Below the pieces are notes generated by a model that made no database searches, was not told the DNA's origin, and was given only the letters and a program-made list of their open reading frames with translations. A program made the translations under genes and the position numbers. Below, in pieces: positions 49,941 through 58,919 of a stretch of DNA of 64,000 bases (position 1 is its first letter; every line of letters begins with the position of its first letter). Source of the DNA: Rhizobium sp. AC27/96 (GTDB taxonomy: Bacteria > Pseudomonadota > Alphaproteobacteria > Rhizobiales > Rhizobiaceae). The DNA is taken from the NCBI RefSeq assembly GCF_001692325.1, contig NZ_LXKN01000046.1, positions 310,001 to 374,000 of the forward strand, given 5' to 3'.

Positions 49941-51143
49941 GTGGATATCATGGATTCGCAACAGCTGATGCGCGGCGCGCAATTGCTACCGGATACCGGC
50001 GAGCCCGGTTTCGGCGTGTATGTGCATTGGCCGTTTTGCGCGGCCAAGTGTCCCTATTGCGATTTCAACAGCCATGTCCGCCATCAGCCAGTTGATCAGG
50101 AGCGTTTCGCTGCCGCCTTTCTGAAGGAAATGGCGTCGATGCGGATGATCAGCGGCCCGAAGACGGTGACCAGCGTCTTTCTCGGCGGCGGCACCCCCTC
50201 GCTGATGAAGCCGGAAACTGTCGGCGCCATTCTCGACGGCATCGCCCGGACCTGGCACATGCCTGACGGCATCGAGATCACCATGGAGGCAAATCCGTCG
50301 AGCGTCGAGGCTGAACGGTTTCGCGGCTATCGCGCGGCTGGCGTCAATCGCGTGTCGATGGGCGTGCAGGCGCTGAACGACCGCGACCTGAAATTCCTCG
50401 GCCGGCTGCACGACGTCGCCGATGCGCTGAAAGCGATCAAGCTGGCGCGCGAGATCTTCCCGCGCATGTCCTTCGATCTCATCTATGCCCGCCCGAACCA
50501 GACCGTCGAGGAATGGGAACGCGAGCTGAAGGAGGCAATTTCCTACGCCGTCGATCACCTCTCGCTCTATCAGCTGACGATCGAGGAAGGCACGCCCTTC
50601 TATGGCCTCCACAAGGCCGGCAAACTGATCGTGCCCGATGGTGACCAATCGGCGCTGCTCTATGAGGCGACGCAGGAGATTACCGAGCGTGAGGGCATGC
50701 CGGCCTATGAGGTCTCCAACCATGCCCGTCCGGGTGCCGAGAGCCGGCACAATCTCACCTATTGGCGCTATGGCGACTATGCCGGGATTGGGCCTGGCGC
50801 CCACGGCCGCCTGACCCACGGCCCGCAGAAGCTTGCAACAGCGACCGAGCGCAAGCCGGAGAGCTGGCTTGAGATGGTCGAGCGTGACGGCCACGGCATG
50901 GTCGATCAGGAAATGCTCGGGTTCGACGAGCAGGCCGACGAATTGCTGCTGATGGGCTTGCGTCTGAAGGAAGGCATCGATCTCGTGCGCTGGCAGGAGC
51001 TTTCGGGACGCGATCCCGATCCACAGCGCGAGGCGTTTTTACTGGAACACGGTTTCATCGAGCGGATCGGCAATTCCCGCCTGCGCTGCACGCCGTCGGG
51101 AATGCTGGTTCTCGATTCTGTCGTCGCCGATCTCGCCTGTTAG
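49941..51143 (+). CDS. hemW: Radical SAM heme chaperone HemW
   Basis: HemN-like protein that binds heme and delivers it to membrane enzymes. The radical SAM motif is CAAKCPYCDF (CxxxCxxC with Tyr), and the protein lacks an extended CPDH N-terminal form. FLGGGTPSLM and EANPSS are SAM-region motifs, and ESRHNLTYWRYGDYAGIGPGAHGRL is typical (partial: GIGPGAHGR). About 400 residues. Start choice is uncertain between GTG at 49941 and ATG at 49950. It closes the rph operon. Confidence 0.92.
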   Translation: MDIMDSQQLMRGAQLLPDTGEPGFGVYVHWPFCAAKCPYCDFNSHVRHQPVDQERFAAAFLKEMASMRMISGPKTVTSVFLGGGTPSLMKPETVGAILDGIARTWHMPDGIEITMEANPSSVEAERFRGYRAAGVNRVSMGVQALNDRDLKFLGRLHDVADALKAIKLAREIFPRMSFDLIYARPNQTVEEWERELKEAISYAVDHLSLYQLTIEEGTPFYGLHKAGKLIVPDGDQSALLYEATQEITEREGMPAYEVSNHARPGAESRHNLTYWRYGDYAGIGPGAHGRLTHGPQKLATATERKPESWLEMVERDGHGMVDQEMLGFDEQADELLLMGLRLKEGIDLVRWQELSGRDPDPQREAFLLEHGFIERIGNSRLRCTPSGMLVLDSVVADLAC

Positions 51144-51144
51144 T

Positions 51145-51283
51145 CACCTTCCCCTTGAGGGGGGAGGTCGCCGCGAAGCGGCGGGTGGGGGTGATCCCCA
51201 AGAGCCAATCGAGGCTTCAGTGCTTACCCAGATCACCCCGCCCCGGCACTATGTGCCGACCCTCCCCCTCGAAGGGAGGGTGA
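51145..51283. repeat. Inverted pair of REP-like elements between convergent genes
   Basis: One element (51145-51196, CACCTTCCCCTTGAGG at its left, GGGTGGGGGTGATC at its right) faces a second (51231-51283, GATCACCCCGCCCC to CGAAGGGAGGGTGA). Each has internal palindromes, and the two are inverted relative to each other, so a large RNA cruciform is possible. The right element covers the last codons of the DMT gene. Confidence 0.75.
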
Positions 51284-52175
51284 GTAATCTTCCATCGATC
51301 GCCGCAAGGCCGACCGCGATCATCGCCATGCCGATGAAATGCTTCATCTGCAGGTCTTCGCCGAGAATAAGCGCGCCCAGCAGGATGGCACTGACAGGGA
51401 TGAGGAACGTCACCAGCATCAGGTTCGTGGCCCCCGCGGTTGCCAGAATGCGGAAGAACAGCACGTAGGCGATCGCAGTCGAGAGGATGGCAAGGCCGGC
51501 AAGCGCGAGCCAGGTTTCGCTTGAGGGTATTGCGAGCGTCCACGGACGATCGACAAAGAGCGCGATCGGCAATAGCAGCACGGTCGAGGCGGTGACCTGG
51601 CCGGCAGCGGGAATGATCGGCGCCAAGCCCATGCGGCGAAAGCGGCGGCCGAATATGCCGGCAAGCGAATAGGTGAAGGCAGCGGCCAGCACGGCGAGCT
51701 GCGCGAGCGCATTCGAGCCGCCTAGGCTTGCGAGCACCGACGGGCCTATCATCAGAGCCACGCCGGCAAAGCCGACGATGACGCCGATCAGGCGATTGCC
51801 GGTCATCTTCTCGTCCGCGGTCAGAAAATGCGCGACCACGACGCCGAAAAGCGGCGTCGTTGCGTTGAGGATCGAGGCGAGGCCGCTGGCAATATGCGTC
51901 TGGCCCCAGACGATCAGCAGGAAGGGAATGACGTTGTTGAGGAAGCCCATGCCGAAGAAGGCAAGCCATGCCTGGCGATCGCGCGGCATGGAATGTCCGG
52001 TCATCCGCACGATGACATGAAGAGCAATGGCAGCAAGCGCCACACGCGCCGTGACGATGGTGAAGGGCGGCAATTCCCGCACCAGAATGCCGTTGAACAG
52101 GAAGGAGCCGCCCCAAAGCAATGATAGCGCCACCAACATGCCCCACTCGAGCGCACCCATGGATTTCTGCTGCAT
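51249..52175 (-). CDS. DMT-family (EamA) transporter
   Basis: Predicted exporter of a small metabolite with 10 membrane helices in two EamA repeats, 308 residues. The first repeat starts LEWGMLVALSLLWGGSFLFNG and the second has VLAAAFTYSLAGIFGRRF. The last residues, LTLPSRGRVGT, are encoded by an intergenic repeat and are not family sequence, so the ancestral C-terminus was probably different. A LysR regulator is divergent and likely controls it. The substrate is unknown. Confidence 0.88.
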   Translation of the reverse strand: MQQKSMGALEWGMLVALSLLWGGSFLFNGILVRELPPFTIVTARVALAAIALHVIVRMTGHSMPRDRQAWLAFFGMGFLNNVIPFLLIVWGQTHIASGLASILNATTPLFGVVVAHFLTADEKMTGNRLIGVIVGFAGVALMIGPSVLASLGGSNALAQLAVLAAAFTYSLAGIFGRRFRRMGLAPIIPAAGQVTASTVLLLPIALFVDRPWTLAIPSSETWLALAGLAILSTAIAYVLFFRILATAGATNLMLVTFLIPVSAILLGALILGEDLQMKHFIGMAMIAVGLAAIDGRLLTLPSRGRVGT

Positions 52176-52196
52176 GACGACAAACCCCCACTTTCG

Positions 52197-52332
52197 AATG
52201 ATTGAGTTCAGCTTGTCAGGCGCCTATTTTCGCTTGCTTGCCAAACACCAGAATTACTAGGATAATCTCTCAATATCCGCTTTCTGACAAACGACTCTTT
52301 CTCATTTTATGGTTTAGCTTAACTCAATCATT
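52197..52332. promoter_or_regulatory. Divergent control region with 16-bp inverted repeat
   Basis: AATGATTGAGTTCAGC (52197-52212) and GCTTAACTCAATCATT (52317-52332) are inverted copies with one mismatch. The left arm lies about 22 bases before the DMT start; the right arm touches the lysR start codon. They are candidate binding sites for the LysR protein, and the right one could mediate autorepression. The lysR start has no visible ribosome-binding sequence because the repeat occupies that place. Confidence 0.5.
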
Positions 52333-53229
52333 ATGGATCAGTTGCCATCTCTTTCGGCCCTCAGGGCTTTCGAAGCGTCCGCCCGTCATCTTAGCATGAC
52401 GCTGGCTGCAAACGAGCTGCATGTGACGCCCGGCGCCATCAGCCTGCAGGTTCGCGACCTCGAAAGCGCGCTCGGCGTGCGGCTCTTCGAGCGCCGGACA
52501 CGCAGCCTCGCATTGACGTCGGACGGCGCCGAATATTTCGCAACCATGCGGACGGCCTTCCGGCTCATCCGCGAGGCGACTGCGGCGCTGACCATGCGCG
52601 CGAACGACAGCGTATTGACGGTTACCTGTACAGCCGGTTTTGCCACCCATTGGCTGGTGCCGAGGCTGCGCCGCTTCGAGCAGGCGCATCCCGAGATCGA
52701 TCTGCGCATCAGCGCTTCTCACCGCATCATGGATTTCCAGCGGGACGGAATAGATGTCGCCATTCGCCACGGCCTTGGCGGCTATGAGGGTCTGGCAAGT
52801 GAGCGATTGCTCGACGACGAGTATGTGCCCGTCTGTACGCCGGCAATGGCGGCGTCACTCGGCCCCTCGCCCCTCGTCGACGACCTGGCGAAGCTGACCC
52901 TGATCCATGATGTCTATCGGCGCGACTGGGAACTTTGGCTGCAAGCTGCGGGTGCAAGCCGCGTCGACGCCACGCGTGGGCCGGTCTTCACGGATGGTAT
53001 CGGAGCTTATCAAGCCATGCAGGCCGGGCTCGGCATAGCACTCATGCGCCGGTCCTTCGTCGAGCAGGAGCTGGCGGAGGGCAAGCTGGTCGCTCCCTTC
53101 CCGATAGGGTTTGCCAGCGCACTCGCCTATCACCTCGTCTATCTGCCGGGCGCACTCGAACGACCGGCGATTGCGGCGCTGCGCGCCTGGCTGTTTTCCG
53201 AAATCTCGCAGGCAACGCCGCCGACATAG
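52333..53229 (+). CDS. LysR-family regulator, GcvA-like
   Basis: Transcription factor of 298 residues. The winged helix-turn-helix (residues 5-65) begins LPSLSALRAFEASARHLSMT and includes ELHVTPGAISLQVRDLE, the GcvA/AmpR type. The effector domain shows TVTCTAGFATHWLVPRL and DVAIRHGLGGYEGL. It is divergent from the DMT transporter gene, which is the typical regulator-target arrangement. The inducer is unknown. Confidence 0.9.
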   Translation: MDQLPSLSALRAFEASARHLSMTLAANELHVTPGAISLQVRDLESALGVRLFERRTRSLALTSDGAEYFATMRTAFRLIREATAALTMRANDSVLTVTCTAGFATHWLVPRLRRFEQAHPEIDLRISASHRIMDFQRDGIDVAIRHGLGGYEGLASERLLDDEYVPVCTPAMAASLGPSPLVDDLAKLTLIHDVYRRDWELWLQAAGASRVDATRGPVFTDGIGAYQAMQAGLGIALMRRSFVEQELAEGKLVAPFPIGFASALAYHLVYLPGALERPAIAALRAWLFSEISQATPPT

Positions 53230-53311
53230 GCTGGCGTTACCTTCACCACGGCATGGACGGCCGCTGGCTCGGTTGAGCATCCGCATCAAGCCGAACAAGG
53301 CGTCAACGAAA

Positions 53312-53335
53312 ACGGCCGGCGATGACGCCGGCCGT
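53312..53335 (-). terminator. Terminator of dnaA
   Basis: A perfect 9-bp stem, ACGGCCGGC and GCCGGCCGT with a 6-base loop, is followed on the minus strand by TTTTCGTT. It lies 29 bases past the dnaA stop, between convergent lysR and dnaA. Confidence 0.75.
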
Positions 53336-53363
53336 GAAATGATGAGCGGATATTGCCCGCCGC

Positions 53364-54914
53364 CTATTCGTTGATGAGGCGCTTCAGCAGCTCGATCTCA
53401 TGCGACAGCTTGCTATCGCCGGAGATCAGTTCCTCGATCTTGCGCACGGCATGCAGCACCGTCGTATGATCGCGCCCGCCAAAGCGGCGACCGATCTCTG
53501 GGAAGGAGCGCGGCGTCAAGGTCTTCGACAGATACATGGCGATCTGGCGCGGCTTGACGATGACGCGGGTGCGGCGGTTGGAGACCAGCTCCTGACGCGA
53601 GACGTTGTAGTGGCGTGCGACGATGCGCTGGATGTCCTCGATGCGGACACGGCGCGGTTCGCCGGAGCCGACCAGATGTGCAAGCAGCTCGTCGACACGC
53701 TCGACCGTCAGGTTCGGCTCGAAAGACCGGCGGAAGATCAGCTGATTGAAAGCGCCTTCCAGTTCGCGGCCACTTGCCGTGACATTACGGGCGACATGCG
53801 AGAGAAGCTCGGCCGGAATTTCCAGCGACGGATCTTCCAGACGGGCAGCTTCCAGCCGGCGCTTGAGGATTTCGAGACGCATCTCGTAATCCGGCGCCTC
53901 GACCTCGATGGCAACGCCGCCCTGAAGACGCGAGCGAACGCGCGGATCGAGCGATTCCAGCTCCCAGGGCGCACGGTCGGCGGCGACGACGACCTGCTTG
54001 GCGCTGTCGAGCAGCATGTTGAGCAGATGGCAGAATTCGTGCTGGATCATCTTGCCCTGCAGGAACTGCATGTCGTCGATGATCAGAAGGTCGATGTTGC
54101 GCAGCGAATCCTTCAGCGTCAGCGCGTCATTGTCGCGAATGGCAGTGGCAAAGCGCCACATGAAATATTCAGCGGTCAGATAGACGACGCGCAGGTTGCG
54201 CGGGTTCTGTACGGCTGCATTGGCGATCGCCTGCAGCAGATGCGTCTTGCCGAGACCGACCGTCGAGTGAACGAAGAGCGGATTGAAGCGCACTGCGCCG
54301 GAACCGGCTTCCGCGATGGTCTTGGCGGCGGCAAGGCTCACCCGGTTCGAGCTGCCCTCGACATAGGTGTCGAAGGTAAAGCGGGAATCGAGCGGCGAGC
54401 CGAACAAGGGCGTACCTGCCGTAGCCGGGCGGGCAGCAGCGGCCGCACTGACAGCCTGAGCAGCTGCATGGCCGGCTGGCTGGGCAACGGAGCGGCGGAT
54501 CGGCGCTACGGCAGCCTGATCCGGCACGACAGCCTGCTCATCAACCGACGGCTTTACACCCGGCCTTGTCGCGCTGCGCACCAGAATTTCGACCTTCAGG
54601 ATCTCGGCATCTTCCGCCTGGAACAGGCCGGTGATGAGATCGAGATAGCGATTGTTGATCCACGACTTCAGAAAGGTCGTCGGAACGGTAAGACGTACAA
54701 CACTCTTGGATACCGAATGCAGCTTGAGCCGCGCAAACCAGCTGGCGTAAACATCAGGACCGACCTGAGCTTTCAAGCGCGCGCTGACGCGCTCAAACAA
54801 AACGTTTTGCGCCACGTCTCCTTTTTCCCCCGCCGCTTCTAGGCAAACAGCACCGAACGCCTGCGCATTGTCCCCATTTTCCAACGCACCCGTCGTCCTC
54901 GTATGTATCTGCAT
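53364..54914 (-). CDS. dnaA: Chromosomal replication initiator DnaA
   Basis: AAA+ protein that opens the replication origin and regulates genes. An N-terminal domain I (about residues 35-110) is followed by a variable Ala-rich linker; domain III has Walker A GLGKTHLL and Walker B LLIIDDMQFLQGK; domain IV carries the DNA-binding signature GGRDHTTVLHAVRKI. There are 516 residues with a 30-residue N-terminal extension. AAGGCGG precedes the ATG. The upstream region is unusually long and dense in GANTC sites. Its neighbour rpsT is conserved in alphaproteobacteria. Confidence 0.96.
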   Translation of the reverse strand: MQIHTRTTGALENGDNAQAFGAVCLEAAGEKGDVAQNVLFERVSARLKAQVGPDVYASWFARLKLHSVSKSVVRLTVPTTFLKSWINNRYLDLITGLFQAEDAEILKVEILVRSATRPGVKPSVDEQAVVPDQAAVAPIRRSVAQPAGHAAAQAVSAAAAARPATAGTPLFGSPLDSRFTFDTYVEGSSNRVSLAAAKTIAEAGSGAVRFNPLFVHSTVGLGKTHLLQAIANAAVQNPRNLRVVYLTAEYFMWRFATAIRDNDALTLKDSLRNIDLLIIDDMQFLQGKMIQHEFCHLLNMLLDSAKQVVVAADRAPWELESLDPRVRSRLQGGVAIEVEAPDYEMRLEILKRRLEAARLEDPSLEIPAELLSHVARNVTASGRELEGAFNQLIFRRSFEPNLTVERVDELLAHLVGSGEPRRVRIEDIQRIVARHYNVSRQELVSNRRTRVIVKPRQIAMYLSKTLTPRSFPEIGRRFGGRDHTTVLHAVRKIEELISGDSKLSHEIELLKRLINE

Positions 54915-55731
54915 GTAATGCCGCCTTCCACAGTCTCTTTATGGGGCGAACCAGCGTTGCACCGCCGCCCCTAGGTCTTCGCCATGGCATGACTATCGCG
55001 CTCGTTGTCCCAAGCTGCGCCGCATACCGGTTCATCAGCCGAGCCCCGCCAATGGGCCTTACAGGAACACTGTGGCGAAAACTGCTCTTTAAAGCGATCT
55101 TCGTCTCGGTGTCTGTAACCGGAGCATCAGTCGGCCCTCGTCTTCCGACCGGCTGCTCCAACGACTGTCAATTTTTCTCCCCTCCCCACAGCCGCGTCAT
55201 TGACTTAGGCTGCAAAGGACAGACAAGCTTCCTCGTTCCGCAAGCGTTGCCGCTTCCGGCTTTAACTCGTCAACTGTTTGAAAAAACGGAGCTGAACTGC
55301 TCCGTCACAAGAGACAAAACCACCCACGCCGCCGCTAGTGACGGTGTTCGCCGAAGCCGTTTAAGGTGAGATCCGCGCCCCTTGTTGAAAAGCATTTAGG
55401 CAGGATCGGAGGCAGATATCAACGATGAATTTTACACAAAATTAAGAGCCGGCCATTGACTCCGGAAGCCATATTTGACTGTCACAAGCCCTTCAAAAAA
55501 GAATCGCTGTTGAATCAAAGAGATTCCCGTTCAGCGCGATTCTCAGGGCTTTCAAAAGAAATAAAATAAAAATTCCCTTGACTCACTTGTGAGCCGGCAA
55601 CGCGTCATGCAGATCACACAGCGCTGGGATATCCTGCTGCAAGCCTTTGTTTTCAAATGTATATTTCTGTCACGTCAATGACATGATCAGGTACTCGATT
55701 TTGGCAATACGGCATTTTTTTGTCAGAATCC
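54915..55731. other. Long non-coding region upstream of dnaA
   Basis: About 800 bases between dnaA and the rpsT terminator hold no frame that I believe. The part next to dnaA is GC-rich; the distal third (55380-55730) is AT-rich with short A and T runs and six clustered GANTC sites. One near-match to a DnaA box (TTTTACACA, 55430-55438) is seen, too few to call an origin. The dnaA promoter is expected here. Confidence 0.6.
55458..55584. promoter_or_regulatory. Cluster of six GANTC methylation sites
   Basis: GACTC 55458, GAATC 55501, GAATC 55512, GATTC 55522, GATTC 55538 and GACTC 55580 lie within 127 bases, where about half a site is expected by chance. Four of them form the outer and inner arms of an imperfect palindrome at 55501-55542. 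GANTC is the target of the cell-cycle methyltransferase CcrM. Two more sites lie at 55726 and 55773. Confidence 0.6.
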
Positions 55732-55756
55732 AAAAAGCCCGGCGCAAGGGCCGGGC
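55732..55756 (-). terminator. Terminator of rpsT
   Basis: GCCCGG and CCGGGC arms with an 8-base loop are followed on the minus strand by TTTTTG. It lies 34 bases past the rpsT stop. Confidence 0.8.
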
Positions 55757-55789
55757 TTCAAGTCTAACGATCGAGTCGTTAATAGAAAG

Positions 55790-56065
55790 TTATGCGGTCG
55801 GGGCCGAAAGGGCCTTCACACGCTTGGCAAGACGCGAGACCTTGCGGGAAGCAGTGTTGGCGTGAAGCACGCCCTTGGTTGCTGCGCGAGCCAGTTCCGG
55901 CTGGGCGGCAAGGAAAGCTGCCTTTGCGAGATCTGCATCACCCGATGCGATGGCTTCTTCGACCTGGCGGACGAAAGTGCGAACGCGCGAGCGACGAGCC
56001 TTGTTGACTTCGGTGCGGCGGACGATCTTGCGGGTCGCTTTTTTCGCCGAGGTAGTATTGGCCAT
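55790..56065 (-). CDS. rpsT: 30S ribosomal protein S20
   Basis: Small, very basic and Ala-rich protein of 91 residues that binds 16S rRNA. It starts MANTTSAKKATRKIVRRTEV and contains NKARRSRVRTFVRQVEEAI and GVLHANTASRKVSRLAKRV, all typical of S20. The ATG at 56065 is preferred to a longer upstream frame whose extra 50 residues are unrelated to S20. The gene lies upstream of dnaA on the same strand but has its own terminator. Confidence 0.95.
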   Translation of the reverse strand: MANTTSAKKATRKIVRRTEVNKARRSRVRTFVRQVEEAIASGDADLAKAAFLAAQPELARAATKGVLHANTASRKVSRLAKRVKALSAPTA

Positions 56066-56257
56066 GTATGCCTCTCTTAGAATTCGAACATAACTCCATC
56101 GTTGCAGCGCGGGCCCTGCGGCCACTTCATCCAGCAATGCGGGAGCAATTGCGGAAAACCAGAGCGGCTTTCCAAACTGTGGCGGGCATATAACCGGAAT
56201 GAGCCCCGGCGTCAACGCGGATTCTTGCCGAAGGCTCGTAATTCCGGATTCCTGCGC

Positions 56258-57031
56258 TCACCGGTTCTTGAACGCAGGCTTACGTTTTTCCATGAAGGCA
56301 GCCATGCCTTCCCTCTGATCTTCCGTGCCGAACAGGCTGTGGAACAGGCGGCGCTCGAAACGCAAGCCCTCCTCAAGCGTGGTTTCCAGCGCGCGGTTGA
56401 CCGCCTCCTTGGCCATCAGCACCGAGGGGCGTGACAGAGAGGCGATCTTGGCGGCGGCGGCCAGAGCCTCGTCCAGCAGCTTGTCAGCCGACACGACGCG
56501 AGCCACCAAGCCCGCACGTTCCGCTTCTGCGGCATCCATCATGCGGCCGGTCAGAATCAGATCCATCGCCTTCGCCTTGCCGACGGCGCGGGTCAGCCGC
56601 TGCGAACCGCCCATGCCGGGGATGACGCCGAGGGTGATCTCCGGCTGGCCAAACTTCGCCGTCTCGGAGGCAATAATGAAATCGCACATCATGGCGAGCT
56701 CGCAGCCGCCGCCAAGCGCGAAACCGCTGACCGCCGCGATAACGGGCTTGCGCACCTTGGCGACCTCGTCCCAGCCACTCATCAAATCGTTCTTGTAGAC
56801 ATCGATGAAATCGAGCGGCTGCATTTCCTTGATGTCGGCGCCGGCCGCGAAAGCCTTTTCCGAACCGGTGAGCACGATCACGCCAATCGCATCATCCAGA
56901 TGGAAGGCGGCATAGGCCTGCTTCAGCTCAGACAATACGGTGGAGTTCAGCGCGTTCAGCGCCTGCGGTCGGTTGAGCCGGACGAGGCCGACGGCCCCAT
57001 GCGTTTCGACGATGAGGGTTTCGTAGGCCAT
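56258..57031 (-). CDS. Enoyl-CoA hydratase
   Basis: Crotonase-fold enzyme that hydrates 2-enoyl-CoA in fatty acid breakdown, 257 residues. The oxyanion-hole region is FAAGADIKEM, and the two catalytic Glu residues fall in GGGCELAMMCDF and FGQPEITLGVIPG. It lies between mutM and rpsT, the place of fadB1 in S. meliloti as I recall. The gene is a stand-alone hydratase with no fused dehydrogenase, so it is not a FadB in the E. coli sense. Confidence 0.92.
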   Translation of the reverse strand: MAYETLIVETHGAVGLVRLNRPQALNALNSTVLSELKQAYAAFHLDDAIGVIVLTGSEKAFAAGADIKEMQPLDFIDVYKNDLMSGWDEVAKVRKPVIAAVSGFALGGGCELAMMCDFIIASETAKFGQPEITLGVIPGMGGSQRLTRAVGKAKAMDLILTGRMMDAAEAERAGLVARVVSADKLLDEALAAAAKIASLSRPSVLMAKEAVNRALETTLEEGLRFERRLFHSLFGTEDQREGMAAFMEKRKPAFKNR

Positions 57032-57047
57032 GTCTCTCTCCCTTCAA

Positions 57048-57938
57048 TCAGCTTTGGCAGGTGGCGCAATAGAAAGAGGAGCGCCCCGCCTGAACAATGC
57101 GACCGACCGTACCGCTGCAACCGGGCGTACTGCAAGGCTGGGCTTCACGATCGTAGACGGAAAATGAATGCTGGAAATAGCCAAGCGACCCATCCGTCTG
57201 GATATGATCGCGCAGGGACGAGCCACCGGCGGCGATCGCATCGGCAATGACCTCGCGTATGGCAGCGACCAGCGTCAGCAGTTCCCCGGTCGGCCCGCCG
57301 GCGTCGGTGACCAGCGAGCCGGCGGCGCGCAAGGGTGACAGATGAGACCGCCACAGCGCCTCGCAGACATATATATTGCCAAGGCCGGCAATGTTCTTCT
57401 GGTCGAGCAAGGCGCTCTTCAACGGCTGGGCCTTGCCGGCAAAGCGCTGGGCCAGATAGTCGGCGCCCAGTTCATTGCCCGTCGGCTCCGGACCGAGATC
57501 GCGGAAGAAGGGGTGGCTCCCAATATCCGACCGTCTGACCATATCCATGAAGCCGAAGCGTCGCGGATCATTATAGATCACGCGTGCGCCACCGTTTACA
57601 CCCGCCAGATGGAAGACGACGTGGTCGTGCTTCTCGTCCTTGGAGCGTGGATGATGGAAGTTGCCGGGCGCATCGGCCGCTACACCAGCCTCGACCCTGA
57701 AGGAGCCGGACATGCCGAGATGCGAGACAATCGTCATGCCGTCTTCCAGGTCGATCAGCAGGTACTTGGCGCGGCGCGACAGCGACGTGATGCCGCGGCC
57801 TGACACGGCCTGCGCGAAATCGGCCGGGAACGGAAAGCGCAGATCGTTGCGCCGCAGCTCCAGCGCCTGCAGAACCGCGCCCTCCATGGAAGGCGCCAGC
57901 CCGCGTCTGACGGTTTCGACCTCTGGTAATTCCGGCAT
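57048..57938 (-). CDS. mutM: Formamidopyrimidine-DNA glycosylase
   Basis: Removes 8-oxoguanine and formamidopyrimidines and nicks the abasic site. The catalytic N-terminal Pro and Glu are in MPELPEVETVRRGL, the Lys of the beta-F loop lies in FPFPAD...KYLLIDL, and the zinc finger is CSTPGCSGTVGRIVQAGRSSFYC (Cys pairs CSTPGC and CATC). There are 296 residues. It is 16 bases upstream of the enoyl-CoA hydratase gene and divergent from ubiE. Confidence 0.96.
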   Translation of the reverse strand: MPELPEVETVRRGLAPSMEGAVLQALELRRNDLRFPFPADFAQAVSGRGITSLSRRAKYLLIDLEDGMTIVSHLGMSGSFRVEAGVAADAPGNFHHPRSKDEKHDHVVFHLAGVNGGARVIYNDPRRFGFMDMVRRSDIGSHPFFRDLGPEPTGNELGADYLAQRFAGKAQPLKSALLDQKNIAGLGNIYVCEALWRSHLSPLRAAGSLVTDAGGPTGELLTLVAAIREVIADAIAAGGSSLRDHIQTDGSLGYFQHSFSVYDREAQPCSTPGCSGTVGRIVQAGRSSFYCATCQS

Positions 57939-58080
57939 GGCTATCCATCTTTATGTTTCAACCGCTTATGATCTGGGCTATAGCCCAAGGCGTTGCGGAT
58001 GGTGATCTGGCTGATGAGATAGCGTGGCAAACGCGATTTCGCCATGGTCCGCGACTGAATTATGTAACGGAGTTGAGCCG

Positions 58081-58857
58081 ATGGCAGACAGCCGCACCTC
58101 CGCCGATGGCGGCATGGAAACGTCCTATGGTTTCCGCGAAGTAGCCGATGGCGAAAAGCAGGGCCTCGTCAACGAGGTGTTCCACAAGGTCGCCAAGCGC
58201 TACGACGTCATGAACGACGTGATGTCCATGGGCATGCACCGCGCCTGGAAGGACGCGATGATATCCGCGCTCAACCCGCGCAAGGACGCGGGCTACAAGA
58301 CCCTCGACGTCGCCGGCGGTACGGGCGATATCGCCTTCCGCATCGTTGAAGCCTCGAACCGTCTGGCGCATGCGACCGTGCTCGACATCAACGGTTCGAT
58401 GCTTGGCGTCGGTGCCGAGCGCGCCGAAAAGAAGAAGCTCTCCGACAACCTGACCTTCGTCGAGGCGAATGCCGAGGAACTGCCCTTCGAGCCCAATTCG
58501 TTCGACGCCTACACGATCGCTTTCGGCATTCGCAACGTGCCGCACATCGACGTGGCGCTGAAGGAAGCCTATCGGGTTCTCAAGCGCGGCGGCCGGCTGC
58601 TGGTGCTTGAATTCTCCGAGGTTGACCTGCCGCTGCTAGACCGCGTCTACGACGCCTGGTCCTTCAACGCCATCCCGCGCTTCGGCAAGGCGATCACTGG
58701 CGATGCCGAGCCCTATCAGTATCTGGTGGAATCGATCCGCAAGTTCCCGAACCAGCAGGACTTCGCGACGATGATCCGTGAGGCCGGCTTCTCACGCGTG
58801 AGCTTCACCAATTACACCGGCGGCATCGCCGCGCTGCACTCCGGCTGGAAGCTCTGA
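58081..58857 (+). CDS. ubiE: Ubiquinone/menaquinone C-methyltransferase
   Basis: SAM-dependent methyltransferase of the ubiquinone pathway, 258 residues. YDVMNDVMSMGMHRAWKD is the UbiE signature 1 region; the SAM site is LDVAGGTGDIAFRI and the second signature is RVLKRGGRLLVLEFS. GGAG nine bases before the ATG at 58081 fixes the start; an upstream in-frame ATG lacks one. A 12-base sequence just after its stop, AGCATGATGTCG, resembles the RIME arm. Confidence 0.95.
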   Translation: MADSRTSADGGMETSYGFREVADGEKQGLVNEVFHKVAKRYDVMNDVMSMGMHRAWKDAMISALNPRKDAGYKTLDVAGGTGDIAFRIVEASNRLAHATVLDINGSMLGVGAERAEKKKLSDNLTFVEANAEELPFEPNSFDAYTIAFGIRNVPHIDVALKEAYRVLKRGGRLLVLEFSEVDLPLLDRVYDAWSFNAIPRFGKAITGDAEPYQYLVESIRKFPNQQDFATMIREAGFSRVSFTNYTGGIAALHSGWKL

Positions 58858-58919
58858 AGCATGATGTCGAGCGATGTGACCCGACTGACGGCCTCCATCT
58901 CCAGAGACCTTGAGACGCT

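Noticed and set aside
54941..55369. A 142-codon plus-strand frame in the dnaA upstream region
   Set aside because: It has no ribosome-binding site, no family resemblance and atypical composition (many Cys, Ser and Pro); it is better read as non-coding.
54915..55731. Chromosomal replication origin next to dnaA
   Set aside because: Only one near-match to a DnaA box was found, and rhizobial origins are usually near hemE rather than dnaA.
58857..58872. RIME fragment after ubiE (AGCATGATGTCG)
   Set aside because: Twelve matching bases without the rest of the palindrome are too short to call a repeat copy.
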